NCBI RefSeq assembly: GCF_024763615.1
Contig: NC_077223.1
Span: forward strand, 79,422,627 to 79,486,626
Direction: 5' to 3'
DNA length: 64,000 nt
Source: Phlebotomus papatasi
Lineage: Eukaryota; Arthropoda; Insecta; Diptera; Psychodidae
Shown here: positions 36,611-51,600 of the stretch, piece by piece
Layout of the letters: each line of letters starts with the position of its first letter
Numbering within the stretch: position 1 is the first letter of the stretch
The notes under the pieces: model-generated
Database searches by the model: none
What the model was told of the DNA's origin: nothing
Seen by the model: only the letters and a program-made list of their open reading frames with translations
Made by a program: the position numbers and the translations under genes

Positions 36611-39600
36611 GTGAGTTGCTTTGTGTATTGTTAATCGATAAAATTTATTTTTAGCTCATACGATTCACATACTCTGACCAAGTTCAATTATCTGATAAAG
36701 AGTTTTTTCCCCCTTTTACTATCAATGACATACCATGAAAAACTGATAAAATGTTCATACCGTCGAATAAAAGAACGTTCTTTGGGAATTGTGCAAACCA
36801 TTTGTGTTCCCTCAAGAGTGCTGTGAAGTGTCTTTCTGTGCAATTTTAATTTTTCTCTGAGGTATTGCTGGGTTATCTCTTTTTTTTCCTTTTTCTTGCT
36901 GCAGATGGGAAGATTTTGCAGACATTTCCAACGAGTTTAACGACTTGAATTTCAATTGAATATCTATTTCTTTTATATCAAAGTACAGTAACAAAAAAGT
37001 TTAACGTGTTTTCTCATTATCGATTTGCAACGCAAAAAAACCCAAGATTTTTTTTGGATCATTTTCTGTTCCTCATTAAATTTTCCCGGTATATCAGCAG
37101 ACCCGGCAGACAATTTGACCTTATAGCCTGTGATGTAATTGATACTTTTAAACATACTTTTAATTACAATTATCAGTTATAATTTTTTTGTGACCATGAG
37201 CCCACCAAAAACTCTTTCATAGAGGAGTCAAATGCGTTACATTTGAAAGTGATTCTTTAATATGGCCAGAAAACCGATATTAATGCCCTCTTTCACTTGG
37301 TAATGTAAAGAATTTCAAGGCCTTCTGTGTCAGCAAGCCGGGGAATTTTTATGTTTTCTGTATAAACATACGCCCCGATTTTTTGACTCGCGAGATATAC
37401 ATGGGAATAGTGACTCATTCACTATTGAAGAGATTGCGTCACTGGGCCGATAAAGTTTTAGCCGGAATAGATGAAATTCAGTCTTTTGGTGGTGCTCAAG
37501 AGAATAAGATTCGGTACTTGATTCTCTCTCCTTATATTTAATTTTTTGTTTCCAATAACATTTTACTAATAACTTGTTCCTATTTTTAGTGACTTGTTTT
37601 GTTCTCATACTCGCAATATCCAGTACGATGGCCGATCCAGTTCCAGTGCCCAAGAGCTTCTCCAAGTTCGCCATTCAACTTTATCAGGTGAAGAATTTTT
37701 TTTCTTGAAAATCTTTATAATCCTTAAAAGCTTAACTAATATACCGGCTTTCTTTTGTACAGCAATGCGTTGCTGAGAAAGGTGGTAATGTCATTATTTC
37801 CCCATTCTCAGTCCAATCAGCTCTCAGTTTGGCCTTTATGGGGGCCACTGGAGACACTGCCAGGGAAATGTCCACCACAATGGGCTACGAAAATCCAGAT
37901 AGGAATGCCATTGCAGATAATTTCGCCACATTGCTCTCTACCTACAAAGATAGTCCCCTACTGAAGATTGCCAATAAGATTTATGTGCAGAATAAGTACA
38001 ATGTTAAGGCGCAATTTAGTGAGATTGCCACAAAAAAATTCAATTCTGAAGCTCAACCCCTCAATTTTGCCGACAATGTTAATTCGGCCAAGACTATTAA
38101 CACATGGGTTGAGGACAGAACCAACAATAAGATCAAGGATCTTATTCCAGCTGATGCTCTCAATGAGGATACCCGAATGGTTCTGGTAAATGCAATTTAC
38201 TTCAAAGGACTGTGGGAGAATAAATTCAAGGTTGAGAACACCAAAAAGATGCCTTTCTGGACTACCAAGGATAATTCTGTGGACGTTGATATGATGCACA
38301 CTAAAGCCGTAAGTATTGAAAATTTTTACAATACAAATACAACTAAATGCAAATAGCACAATTGTTGATCCAACCGACCGATGGACGGGAATATTCTGCG
38401 CAATTAGGTTTTCTGTTTAAATTTGGAACACTGGAGTAATTTGATTTAATTTGGATACTGACAATTGATTTACAAGAAATTTATACTAGGGTAACGTGTG
38501 GTATTTCGGGACACTTTTCAGCACTTTCAAGTTTCAAGCAACTTAACGACTTCTCAAATATTTTTTTTCTTTGTTGATACAAATATTTATGTTCCTTATT
38601 CTATCCAGAATAAGATTTTTATCTAAAAATGTTGAAAGATGCATCATTTTTTATACAAAATAGAAAAAATGTAAAAAAGTAAGAGTGGTATATTTTGGGA
38701 CAGTTGGGTATTTCGGGACAGACAAAAGTCGGTATTATGCAAATAAATTTCATCGAGCCTGATTATTTACCTTTGGGTAAGTGTGCCAAATTTCGGCATA
38801 GTTACATGCAAGCGACAAAGTCTCAAGTTTGAAATGTAATATTTTTAATATAAATTGAATATTTTTGTTACTCTTTTATAAGGAGTATTGCTTGGAACCT
38901 TGCAGACAGTTTATCATTTTTATTTTCTCTAAAATCATTCTTAATACATTTTAAAATGAATAAAAATGTAGACATAGCATTGGTGGCCTATTTCGGCCAC
39001 CTTTATTCTCATAGTTCCTTGCCCTTCCAGAATTCTTTCAATGTCTTTTTCAGATCATCTTGCTCGTCGAAGCGCCATTTTTTGTTATTTTTTGCATTGT
39101 ACAATCTCAAGAGTATCCAAAAACTAAAAATTCATGGAAATTCGAGGAACAAAAAATATGGCCGAAATTGCAAGCTGGCCGGAATTTGGCACACTTACCC
39201 TAGGTAGAAGTTCTAAACTTCACTCTTTCGTAAAAATTTTGTTTAAATTTCGCTTTTAAAGTGACTTAAATCTAAAAAAAACTAAGCACTGATTGTGTTG
39301 ACATCTGCAAAACTGACCACACTGAAGGTTTTGTAAAAAGTAAAATGTGACACTCACAATTCACGCGTATTTTACGCTTTAAATTAAATAAAATTTCAGA
39401 AGTTTTATGTTTGTCTGATACGTAAAGAGCTTAAAATTTCATATAGAACTTCAAAATAATAAGAAAACAAATATTTATGGTTTTCTTTATGTGTCCCAAA
39501 ATACCCATATTATGTCCCGAAAAGCACCTTGTCCAGAAATACCACACGTTACCCTATTCGCAACCAAATTACTTGCACCCTACACTCGGAAAAATTCGGC

Positions 39601-42600
39601 TATTAAATAGCCATAAAGTAAGGTTCGTTTTCGACACTAAAATCTAACCCCGAATCCATCTAATATCGTCTAATGTAAATTTCACTACAAGTGATGATAA
39701 ACTTCAAAAGGCTGTATAAGTTCAGAAAGTGTAAGCCACCAATTTCGTATGATATAGAAATTAGCTTGTCCTCGCGTGTCGGGGTCATTCGGGACTGACC
39801 GGAGCGCTTTTGGCGATTTTGGTTTCTGAATCCATCAGTTTTATTTTGAAAATCTTGATGGTACTCTGAACAGTGCCTTTAGAAACTTTTGATTATTGTG
39901 CAATATTCCTGAAGGATTAACTTTCCTTGTGCAAATGAACAATGATACTGCGTTTTGTAAGTGACAGACGCTGCTTTTCACCGATTTTGCATAAATTTTC
40001 CACGGAATTTTAAACAATTTCAATTTCCTTATTTCACTACACTTGCTCTATAATAACAATTTGCGTTATCGTTTTATATAAAAATAAGCAAATAAATGTT
40101 GTCAAAATACGTTCTTGTTAGTATTTTTTGGAATTGCACAATTTGCGTAATTGGTATAAACACAATACTTAATTGAATGTAGGTATCTGTTTTCGACGAT
40201 TTTTGACAGGAATACTGAAACTGGCTACAGCAATGCTACTAATCATCGAAAATAGCCAAAACAAAATTAGATATGATCTTACAGATGGAGCTAGCTGTAA
40301 TTTATAATTGTTTTAAAAGTTATTAATTTAAATTTGGTATAAAGACTTGAAAAATGGGTGTTTTTACATTATTAAGCTGCCCTGTATGTACTGAACGGGA
40401 TCTGAAATCTTCGTTTTTTTTCATTTTGTTTTTTTTATACTTATAAAATTGTAAAGTACAGTAGACTCTTCGATATCCGGCTGACTGGGGGACAAAATGA
40501 CTTAGGTTTTTTGAATGATCAACGGTTTTTCTATTTTGTGCAGTGTGAATTTATTTTCTGTCTGACAAAGAAAAAGAGAATTTTCTTCATGGTGTGCTTA
40601 TGTTTCATTTTTTATCACAATTATGTATTAAAAACTTCGATACAATGTTAATAATACTTTAATTCACTCTGGACAAACTTCATGTTTAGTGAAAATAATT
40701 TTGAATATATCAACCGCCAGTGTTTGGCAGCTGTCACCCGGATATCGAAGTGCTGGATATCGAAGAGTCTACTGTATAACACAAGATTTCCAAAGACAAA
40801 GTTTCCAAAAAACCAAAGATTATCGAAGATAGGGATTCCAAAGACAAACTGGGAAAGCAAAAGTGTAAAAAACAAAATGGAAAAAAGAAGATTCCGCAAA
40901 CCTGTTTTTAGCATATCGTCAGTTAAATCAATGTTTGTCGTAACTTTGATGTAATTTTGTTTATTAAACGCACTTGAGAAAAAGAAACTTTTATAAGCCC
41001 ATTAAAAATTATTTTAAGCAAAAATTATCGTAACGGCCCTTAATTAATAAAAATTTATCAGAATTCGTCCTAACTTCTATTTTTGGAGAAGTTACGACAA
41101 ATTTTCATACAAAATTTTCTCTAATCAGCATTTGCTGTAACTTCTTTTGCTCACTTACGTAACTTGCAATTTGCAGTAAAAATTTAATAATAAAAACTCT
41201 TCCAAGTATCCAAAGACAGTGCGAATAATGCAACATTGAATAATTTTAATTCAATATTTGTGAGAAAAAAAAGTAAGAAAAATCCATGCCCATCTGTCAT
41301 TAACCCTTTAAGGACGATTGGAACACCGGTGTCCCATAAAGAAAATAATTTTTCCTGACTACCTAAAGTTATTTTTTCTTATGTCTGTACATAATTGTAA
41401 AATGAAAGATTGAAGGAATCTAGAATATTTTTTGCAAGTCTCTAGCTATTTGCTATGTAGTAAATATTTAAGCTAAAAAATGGCGAATTTTTAAATTCTC
41501 AAATTTATAAATTATGTTATTTATTTTTTATGCTTTCAATTTTTTTTAAACAAATCTCCTTTGGCAATAAAAACTACAATATTAATACGTAATATTTTTC
41601 ATTAAAGCGAAAAATATTATTCATTGGTATTGTTAGAAAAATTGCTTAAATTTTTGAGCTATTTTTGTCTTATCGTTCATAGAAGCACAAAATACACAGA
41701 ATCAGACTCTGTTGGACTTTGCAAGGTTAGATGTAAGACTTATCATTGATTAGTGTTTCTCAGTTTAATTTTTATTGTTGATTTTCAATTCATAAAAAGT
41801 GTCTCGTCGTTTAAAGGGTTAATTCAAAACAAAACAAGCGACACGGCGCACAAAATTCATTCAATGAAATTTATGAAATAAAAGCTTTTAGGGACAGGGA
41901 TACGAGTCTAATTGATTAATTTAGTTAAATAAAGATGCTTATTATCACTAGAGTAATTTAAATTGATATAATGCATTTTTAAAATTGTCGTAACTTCCAA
42001 GATCTCCATACATTGGAAGTTACGGCTTTATAAATGATGGAAGTTACGATAAAATCTTATTGTGTTTCTTCTAACATTATGTCAATATCTCAGCTTTAAT
42101 ATAATTTTGTAAAGATTTTCTCGAGTTAACTTACAGTTTATTAGTGCCACTTTTATTATTTTAACTCAAAAATATCGCATTCGGGGCTTATTTTTAAGAA
42201 AAACAAAGCTGAACTGAAAATATCGTCTCGTGAAAAGTTGTCAAAAGGAAGTTACCACAAATGCTGATTTAACTGACGATATTTCTAAAGGAAACTAGAC
42301 TTTACCCTAGTGTAATTTAGCTCTGCAAAATAATTGTTGAACTAAATAACATATTTGTAAGGCCCAACTTCCTTTAGAAATATGCGAAACAATCGTATAT
42401 ATCAATATAGCCCCACATTACCTTACATGGCTTCCCTCTTAGAGACGGGGGGTTCGGGGGGTTCAGTTAGGGTTTAGAGATATCTAGAGCAAAGTAGAAT
42501 TATGAAAAGAAAACATTTCCAATCTGTGCTTAGCTAATTAGTTTCTCTTTTTACTTATTTCTCTCTTTTCCCTATCATTTAATAGTTTTTTTTATCTATT

Positions 42601-45600
42601 TTTTATTAAATCCTTTTTGCCAAGCAATTGTAAGAGGGTTGAACCCTATTTGTAACTGCCAATAATTATAAGGGCAATAATTTTTATCAAAAGCTCCCGG
42701 AACGTTTAAAATATTTCCAAATGGACCACCGAATCCATGCTACTCTAGCAGCTTTTTGGAGAAATATTGGAGAAAAAAGACTCCAAAATTTTAAAATATA
42801 TTATTTTTGAAATTCCTTTTCTCGAATTCATTCAAACTTTAGGTGTTGATGGAGTTTCATGAAGATTATCTATGTTTAAAATTTTTAATCCTCGGTGTAT
42901 CCTATTTTAAAAGATATTCAGTTTTGAAATTTTCTACATGTCACTTTTTGCCCCATGTCCTTACCTAAAACTTTTTTCTTCTGATAATTTCCGCATCAGA
43001 AAATAATTTGAAAAGGTTAATTAGCGCAAAACATTTTAAAAATATGAATTTTGAGCTTTTAGAAAAAATGTTTAAAAACAACTTAAAACAATTTTATTTT
43101 ATAGGACTTTAAGTACGGCGTATTCGACGATTTGAAGGCTGTGGCTCTGGAAATGCCCTACAAGGATTCCGATTTGTCTATGTTGATCATTTTGCCCAAT
43201 GAGCGCGATGGTTTGGCTGATCTAGAGAAGGCCCTGGGTAACAGGGATCTCTCTGACATCACTAAGAATATGTACAAGACCGAAGTCATTGTGGATATTC
43301 CCAAGTTCAAAATTGAATACGAAATCGAATTGAAAACCGTCCTGTCAAAAATGGGAATGGCTAGAATGTTCAGCGATGCTGCAGAATTTGGGGATTTGCT
43401 CGAGGAGAATGACCCACTTAAAGTTTCCAAGGTTATCCATAAAGCCTTTATTGATGTTAATGAGGAGGGTGCTGAGGCAGCTGCTGCTACCGGTAAGTCT
43501 ATTTTCTTGGAATATCTTTTACTAAATTTCGATCCTCTGCACGACTACTCCTCCTGCTTATTTTTTTCGGGAGTTAAAAGCTTCAAGATTGTGGTAGTTG
43601 TCTCTATAAAATGAGAATTCACCTTCTCATAGTATCATTTTTTTTAAATATTGGTCTCATTCTCAAATCTTACATTTTCTAATATTCATTTTCTCAGGGG
43701 TTAAAATAAGGCTCAAACGTAGCCTTGTTGGGGAGCCCGACTTCTTTACTGCGGATCGTCCTTTTAGGTTCTATTTGTTAATCCCTAAGGATAGTATTGC
43801 GATATTCCAGGGAAATCTGATGGACTTTTCCGGTGATACTCCTCCAGCTCATGAAGAGCTGTAGGAAAATTGCGCATTTTCTGTATGACACATATTTTTC
43901 TAAGTATTTAATATCATCTCTCGAAATAAATGTATTTTTTGTAATGTTTTCCTTAAAAATATTTTAAACAATTTTGGGAAAATTCCATACTCCCTTGAAC
44001 TTTTTTTAAAAACCGCAGATTCAAACCATAAATTTTCATTTGTTTACAAGTTGAAAAGACAGATGGACGCACTCACAATTTTTTCTTAACCCTTTACTTC
44101 ACGAGTGAACGTTAACGCACCATATTAACTTTTTTGGATTTACAGCTGAAAAATATATATTTTTTAAAATAGTCTCGATCATACAAGGTCCGTTAAATAA
44201 AGAAAAAATAATAAATAAAAAAGGCTTCTATGTAGGTAAATTTTCATAAAATCTTAAGGAAAAAGGCTTGATAACCATTTAAAAATTAATTTGATTTTTT
44301 ATCGCCAAAAATAATTTGTGTTCTTCTGTACACAACATATTAAATTTAATTATGTTTTTTTTTCGGCAAAAGCTTTTGGAAAACTTGGAAAAAACACCAC
44401 TGAAGGGTTAAATGATTCTCTTTTGAATTTATTCCTCATTTGTTACATTTTTCCGTTTCAAAAAGCCAAAAATTAACTGAAAAAGTTTACCTGTATAAAT
44501 TATTGACTTTGTGCAACATTCTCCTCGTGTTTATATTGTTTTTTTTTCCGAAATATTTACAGTTCAGCAATTTTAATTGGTTTGCTTTTGGTACTTGTGT
44601 GCACTCAGTGGATGTAACGAGAATATCTCTCTTGCTCTTTGTAATGTTTTGTTACCCATTATCTCCCTCAACATGGTTCATACGTATATACTCCACTACA
44701 CTACGTCAAGTGGAATATTCAAATTCCAATTGAATGTGTCATAACATCCACTCTGGCTTGGTTGTGTAATTAAATTAGTAATAATTGCGGCATTTCTCAT
44801 CCTTTGATGTTTCAAACTAGGATAAATTACCAAGGGTTTGGGTTTTCAAAATACAGCAGTAAAATCATGAGAAATCTTTGCTTTAAACTTGATTCACCAA
44901 ATAGCCACATACAACTTCTCTTTTACTACTTTGTCAATTTGATTTAATATTCTCACATGGAGAATATAAAGTTTAGGACTTTAACACAATTTAATTGAGC
45001 TTTTGCTTTGCAGCAACATTGATATTCACAGAAAGCCTGAGAATTCCAAATAGTTTTCAAGTTGATCATCCATTTGTATTTGTTATTAAAAGTGGTACAT
45101 CTTTATTCTTTGTGGGATCTATAAGAAAGCTGTAGAGTGATTTAAAGAATCCTTTTCTTGAATTATATCTTTATTGGAAAACTATTTTATTCATACTCAT
45201 ATCATGAAATAAATTTTAAAACTAGAAAAATATCATTTGTTTTTTTTTAATCCATATTTGATAGAGGAAAAATTGAAAAATAGGAATTCATTGCGTATAC
45301 TTAAATCTCTTACTGCTTCAAAATTATTTTTTAACCCATTCAGTCAATGTACCAGAAATACTTGAGATAGAATGTTCATATTTTGGGATTGGTTTCCTAC
45401 AGGTTAATAGATGATTTTTTTGAAAAGAAATAATTTTTATCCATTATGGGGGCGCGGGGAGCCGCCATCAAACACGCGTCTTAACGGTCACTGAATTTAA
45501 ATTCTGCACATTAATTCATTACAAACTCTATTGATTTAGATAGAGTAATTATCTAAGAAAACACATTGGCAACCAGAATTCAAATCAGGAAAGAGGATGA

Positions 45601-48600
45601 AGGTCAATTTTAACAAATTCGACGGGATGTCGCATTTTCCGTTCGCCATTTTGAGCAAAATTTTTGCATGACTTCACGTGAAGCTAAAACAGAACAATAA
45701 ATGTATTCCCATCTCTGTCGGGCTATTTTTCTCAAGTAATTGAAGGACTAAAGTAACTAAAAATCCATTCCCGACAGAAACTTGAATATCAATTGCCCTG
45801 GAATAAATAATCTAAAATCACTCAATTTGCGTATAATGTATAATACCATGGTAAGGAATGGGTTAAATGCCAAAAACATAAAGAACAAAGAAAGGGTAGC
45901 TTCTAATGAAAAACATTTGTATCTTAAATTAAGAATCATCGAAAATATAAAATACTAGGGGAACTGTACCAAATTCCGGCCAGCGTGCAATTTCGGCCAC
46001 TTCATTTATTCTTCAAATTTCCATAAATTTTTAGTGTTTACATACTCTAGATATTATGCAATGCAAAAACAAAATAAAAATACCACTTTGACGAACGAGA
46101 TTATGTGAAAAAAAACCTTGGAAGAATTCCGGAACGTCAAGGAACTATGAGAATCAAGTTGACTGAAATATTACTCAAAGCTATGTCTATATTTTTATTG
46201 GCAATGGACGGAATTTTTGCTGTTTTATTCTTTTACAACGTTTCGAGGATTGTTGTCCTCTTCATCAGGTACTGAATTCGCAGGATATGTCATGTACAGG
46301 TGGGAAATGTTTACACTGCACTTGGATTGGATCACTGATCAAGAGCTTTGAAATCACCATTCAATTCAAACGTGTGATACATTCTGTGTCATAGCTTCAT
46401 ACATTCTGTGTCAGACGTTTGAATTGAATATTGATTTCAAAGCTCTTGATCAGTGATCCAGTCCAAGTGCAGTGTAAATATTTCCCACCTGTACGTGATT
46501 TTCCTGCGAATTCGATACCTGATGTAGAGGACGACAATCCTCGAAGAAACATTGTAGAAGAATAAAATAGCAAAAATCAAGAAATGTCTAAACTTTCATT
46601 TTAAAATGTATTAAAGAATGATTTTAAAAACTCAGCTAAAAATAAAGACGATAAACTGTCTGCAAGGTTTCATACAATACTCCTTAAAATGAAGTTAAAA
46701 AAATCAATTTGTATTAACTCTTTCCGGACCGCAGCATATGCTGGAAGCCAATTTCACAATTTTTAATCAAAAATATCTAAGCTCAGGAATTAATTGAATT
46801 TAATATTTTAGTTAAGTTCTTGGGTTATCTAATTCGTCGGATCTTGTAATTATTCAAAGATTCTAGACCAGGCCTGAGCTAAAAGAAAAGCCGAAGTGAA
46901 TTTGATGGTGCCTGTTGGCATTCTTCGAAGTGCCGCGAAAATTCACGTAGAGAAAATGAGAGGTTTTTAATGTGAAAATTTGTTTAATTCCTTAGAGTTA
47001 AGTCATTTTCACAAGAAAATCCTTATAATAATTTAGTTGAATACAGTTATTTGGGTTAATTGCGAATAATTGTCGATATTACAACAAAAACATTGGGATG
47101 AAATTTTGAGCTGGAAGATTCATATTCTTTTGAGCTGTCCCAAAACTCAGGATAGGTTTGAGAAAAACTCTTTTGTACAACACGATTTTGGTTAATAAGG
47201 AATGCAAAAGTACATATTACAAGAAGAGACACGTCCTGCTAATAAGGATAAAATAGAGAAGAAAATATTTTGTCGCATTTCAGCGATTTTTTGCAACTAC
47301 AGCGCCGCCAGACGTTTGTCAAGTGAGTTATTTGTGTCTCTATCTCTCTTTCTCACAGTTGAATTGCGTGAGATTTAAGAACTTTCCATTTGAAGTGATA
47401 TTTGCGTTTAATTTCTTTGTATTTCTGCAAGATTCAAGTAAAAGGATGTATAGTGAACAGCTATCCGTCTTCCGACAAAGATAATCAAGAAGACAATTTC
47501 TTCCTATATGAATTTGTATTTCTGTTATGTCTTTTTGACGCAAAAATATTTATCATGGCACCATGAATGAGCGGGATAAGTGTTACCAGTATGGCTATCT
47601 GTAATTTCCATTAAAATTATCAACACAAAATTTCCGATATTACACTACTTTTAACGAACACAGGACTGTTCTAGACAATCAGAAAACTCGATGTTATTAA
47701 AATATTAAATGAAATTAAATATTTACTTAAATGTGGTTAATTCTTTTGATCCGGAATTTTACTAAGAGATTTTTACCTTGTTGATCATTGTTTTACAATT
47801 CGTATTACATATTTTTAGTTTTATTTAGATGCCATTGTTCTGCAAGACATTAAACTGATTTAAGCTTAATTTAGAAAATTTTAGAATCGACTGACACTGC
47901 ACTGTTCAGGGGAAACTTATGGGGTACTACTACATTATAACACTATCACTTTTGCAAAATGTAAATTTAACTTTATTTTTCAAGACAATTGTAAATTTTT
48001 GGGAAATATTACTTATACGTCATGTTATAGTCTTAGGGCTCAAATAGTCTCAGACAAATCATAGAGAATACCTAGACCTTAAAATTTGGCAGTACATTAT
48101 CAGCCCAAAATATTAAACACCAAACGCTTAGGATGATGGATTAGAAGTTCCACTGAGAAAAAAATGGGGGTCCGATTAACTTTTTTTTCCTCATAATTTT
48201 AACACTTTTTAGGTGTAAAAATATATTAACATTTTTTAATATTAATTTTACACCTTTTTAAGGGTAAAATAACATGAAAAAGGGTAACTTCAACCCCCAA
48301 TAAAAAGCATAATATCTACACCGATTTTGGATCAATACTGCAGGGTAAAATAAACATTTCCGGAATGTTATTTTAACTTTTTCGGATTTCTCTCAGTGTC
48401 CTTGCATAAATTGCCTTTACCTAATCTATTACTGCCTAATTTTACGAGATAAATAGTCTCGAGAATCAGTCTGAGTCTATTCTAAGATTAAGGTATAGGC
48501 TGAACGAAAATTGATCTTCAAAATTATTCTATTATTCTTCGTTTCTATTATAGTTAAAGATATTTAATTTAAACATATTCTTTAATTTAATTCTTTTATT

Positions 48601-51600
48601 TTAAACATTTCAAACTTTATGTAGCGCATAACGAGAAACAAACTTTATGTTTATTTTCGATTTTCCTTTACTAGAATTTTTCATATTATTTGTCAAAATG
48701 GCTTCAATATGTCTTTTATAAATTTATTGGTTTTTAAGAGATTTGCGGGGAATTACTAGAGATTTTCATATTTGTTCAAATAGGATAATAAAAACCCTTT
48801 CAGTGTAAAGCTTTTTCAGGATATTTTGTTAATTCTTAATGCTTATAAAATAGAACATTAAAAGTGCATACGGAATGTACATAATTTCCAAACCATTTGA
48901 AATATACGAAATTTCTGTTTTCGAAAGATCCGAAAACTTAACTTTTTTAAAAAGTAATTTGACGTGTTTATCTACGATATTTAAATAGTTTTTAATGCTA
49001 TATAGAGCTATTTCCAAACACAGTCTAATTGGGAATCGAATCTAATTCAAAAGTTTAACAGTATTCTGCATTGTCTTTTTCTTTTATCCAAATGAAACAG
49101 TGAGAAAATTTCAAAGATCGCGATTAGATTGAGTTCACAATTAACCTATTGTATTCTAAATATCTTTAAATTTTTCAATAATACGTAATTTAATTCTACA
49201 TTTTATATCCACACGACACTCGATAATTTGCTCGTCTTTAACCAAGAATGCCTATATTCTCCCTACTAACACTTTTCTTATGGAATGATTTTCAATTTTA
49301 ATAACCGTTGTAATCTTCGTAGGAAACAATCCCCTATATACCTAAGCAATTTAGTTTTTAGAAAACTTTTTGATGATAAAAATCATCAATTTCTTTTAGG
49401 ACTTGCTGTTGCAATGCTGGCTTCCTTACGAGAAACTTTAAATCCTATATACTTTGTGGCAGATCATCCATTTTTCATTGCAATTTTGGAAAAGAATTCT
49501 GTTTACTTCGCAGGATCGATCAGGAAGTTTTAATTAATGTGAAATCTTCCACAAGAAAAGTTGTGCTTATTAAAACTACCTCTAATTTGAAAAATAAAGT
49601 TTTTCCAAATTTTTGTGAGTAATTGATGTTTTAAATTTTGCCATTCGAATAATTTTAGAAAATAGATTTTCGTGGATAACGTCTTATAGCAATAAACCAG
49701 ACCAAAGTTTTCATTATCATTTTCGCTTTTATCAGCCAATATATTTATTTCGTAGCATGAATTAATTTGCAATTTGATTTTCAACGGCTTCAAAAATGTT
49801 GATAATCTTCAATTATTTTGCAATAATTCTCAATAATGTTACATTTTATAAAATTAAATTATTTCAGGTATCCTCATTATGCTTGCATCTGCACCGATGC
49901 CAGTACGAGTTACCTACTTTACTGTCGACCATCCCTTTTTCTTTGTCATTTTAAAGGATTCCAGTAATTCTATCTTTAGTGGCAGAATTTCCTCCTTTGC
50001 CAAATAATTCATTATTGTAAAACAAAAAAAAATGAGTTAAAATGTGATTTTGATGACGATTTTAATGGAAAAATAAAATTATTTCAGCAGTAATTTTGGA
50101 TGCAGTGCTGTCACTTCTAGATGATCCGATTCCAATTGCATTTACGGCAAATCATCCGTTTTTCTTTGCTATTTTGAATAAGGATTTAATTTACTTGGCA
50201 GGATCAATTCAAATGTGCACATTGATGTGAAAAGTTTATACTTTATTATCTACCTCAAACTTAAAAAAAAAAGTTATCTGCAATCTGACGTAAACAAAAG
50301 AATCATTCAATGGTTTTCTATTAGATTCCACTCAAAAAGGACCTTGATTGTGATTTTCATTCGCTTTACAACTACGTCGTATTTTCACTCATATTCATCG
50401 GCGTGTTTAGTGTAATAGCAAATTGTCTTTATTAGCCAATATTTGGGGGCGATAGCGATACGCATGATCATTCTTGCATGACTATTTTGTGTAAACATAA
50501 TTTTGCTAAAAGTAATTCAAATTTTGAAAAATTTTATCTTGTCGGAATTCAAATAAATTAATTTCGCTTTTGCGTCGATACCAATTCCAAATATTAAATT
50601 TACTGTTGACCATTCCTTTTTCTTTGTCAATCTAAAGGAATCCAATCTATAGTGGTAGATTTTCCTCCTGTGTCAAAAAATTCATTCTTATAATAAAATT
50701 AGATTAAAATTTGATGTTGATTACAATTTTATTCGAAAAATAAAATACTTCAGTAACTTCTGTCACCTTCAGTTTTTCGGCAGATCATTTGTTTTTTTTT
50801 AATTACTTTACCTTTAAAAATTGCTTATTTTACTTATTTTTATATCCTGTTCGAAACTACGCATGTTCTACATTTTATGAAGGATAGATCTTTCAACGTA
50901 AATCATAGATGTCATTTACACCGCCGCATTGGATTTAGATTGAACTGTCCCAAAACCGGAGTTTCGGACAATTCAGTTTGTATCTAATGCGACAGTCTAA
51001 ATGACCTGAATGAAACCGTTTAGATTGCGGCCTTAGATTGAGACTTAATGGTCCGAAATCCGATTTTGGAACAATTCAAACCCAATCTAATGCGGCGGTG
51101 TAAATAGCCTAAATTAATCTATACTCATTTATTAAGTATAATAACAACCGATCTAATGGCTCTAATGCATTCATTTTGATTTCTAAATTTTGTGTGGCAT
51201 GGATTTAAAAAAAATGTTATAGATTTTAAAAAATTTCAATAAGTGATATATTTTATTTTAATATTGTTTTCTCAGGCTTTGTCATACTTAAAAAAATTGC
51301 CCGTGATTGGTCTTCTTTTACTGAATTCTTTGCTGATCATCCATTCTTCTATGTAATAAAAACTAAAGATGAAAAGACACTTTTTAGTGGTAGAATTCAG
51401 CATTTTGAATAAAATTGTTCCAATATAAAAGAATTACAAATAAAAAGAAACACGAATAAATTTTCAACAAGCCTACCTATTTTTACGACATTTTTGAATT
51501 TTGTTTTTTAATTCTTAATAAATAATTTTTTTGTTGTTGATTATTTGATTTTTTATGTGTCTTTTATTAAATATTAACTGCGAATATTAAATTATACATA

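Larger units (their letters stand above)
38309..43104 (+). other. Serpin intron 3 (4.8 kb) filled with transposons
   Basis: Intron between the common exons 3 and 4. It contains MITE-H with nested MITE-A (38487-39556), MITE-L (40457-40776), MITE-G (41301-41821) and a LINE-tail-like stretch near 42600-42685. I see no serpin-like coding sequence inside it. Confidence 0.8.

Noticed and set aside
37958..38359. 133-codon minus-strand ORF over exon 3
   Set aside because: It is the antisense shadow of the serpin coding exon; its residues show no family and the sense strand explains the open frame.
45136..49399. Search for additional loop exons between B and C
   Set aside because: No D-H/R-P-F core in frame after an acceptor was found; the stretch is transposons and unassigned DNA.
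50215..50415. 66-codon ORF repeated at 55432-55665
   Set aside because: The repetition comes from the 483-bp duplicated tract; the frame starts inside exon E and continues in its 3' flank without coding character.
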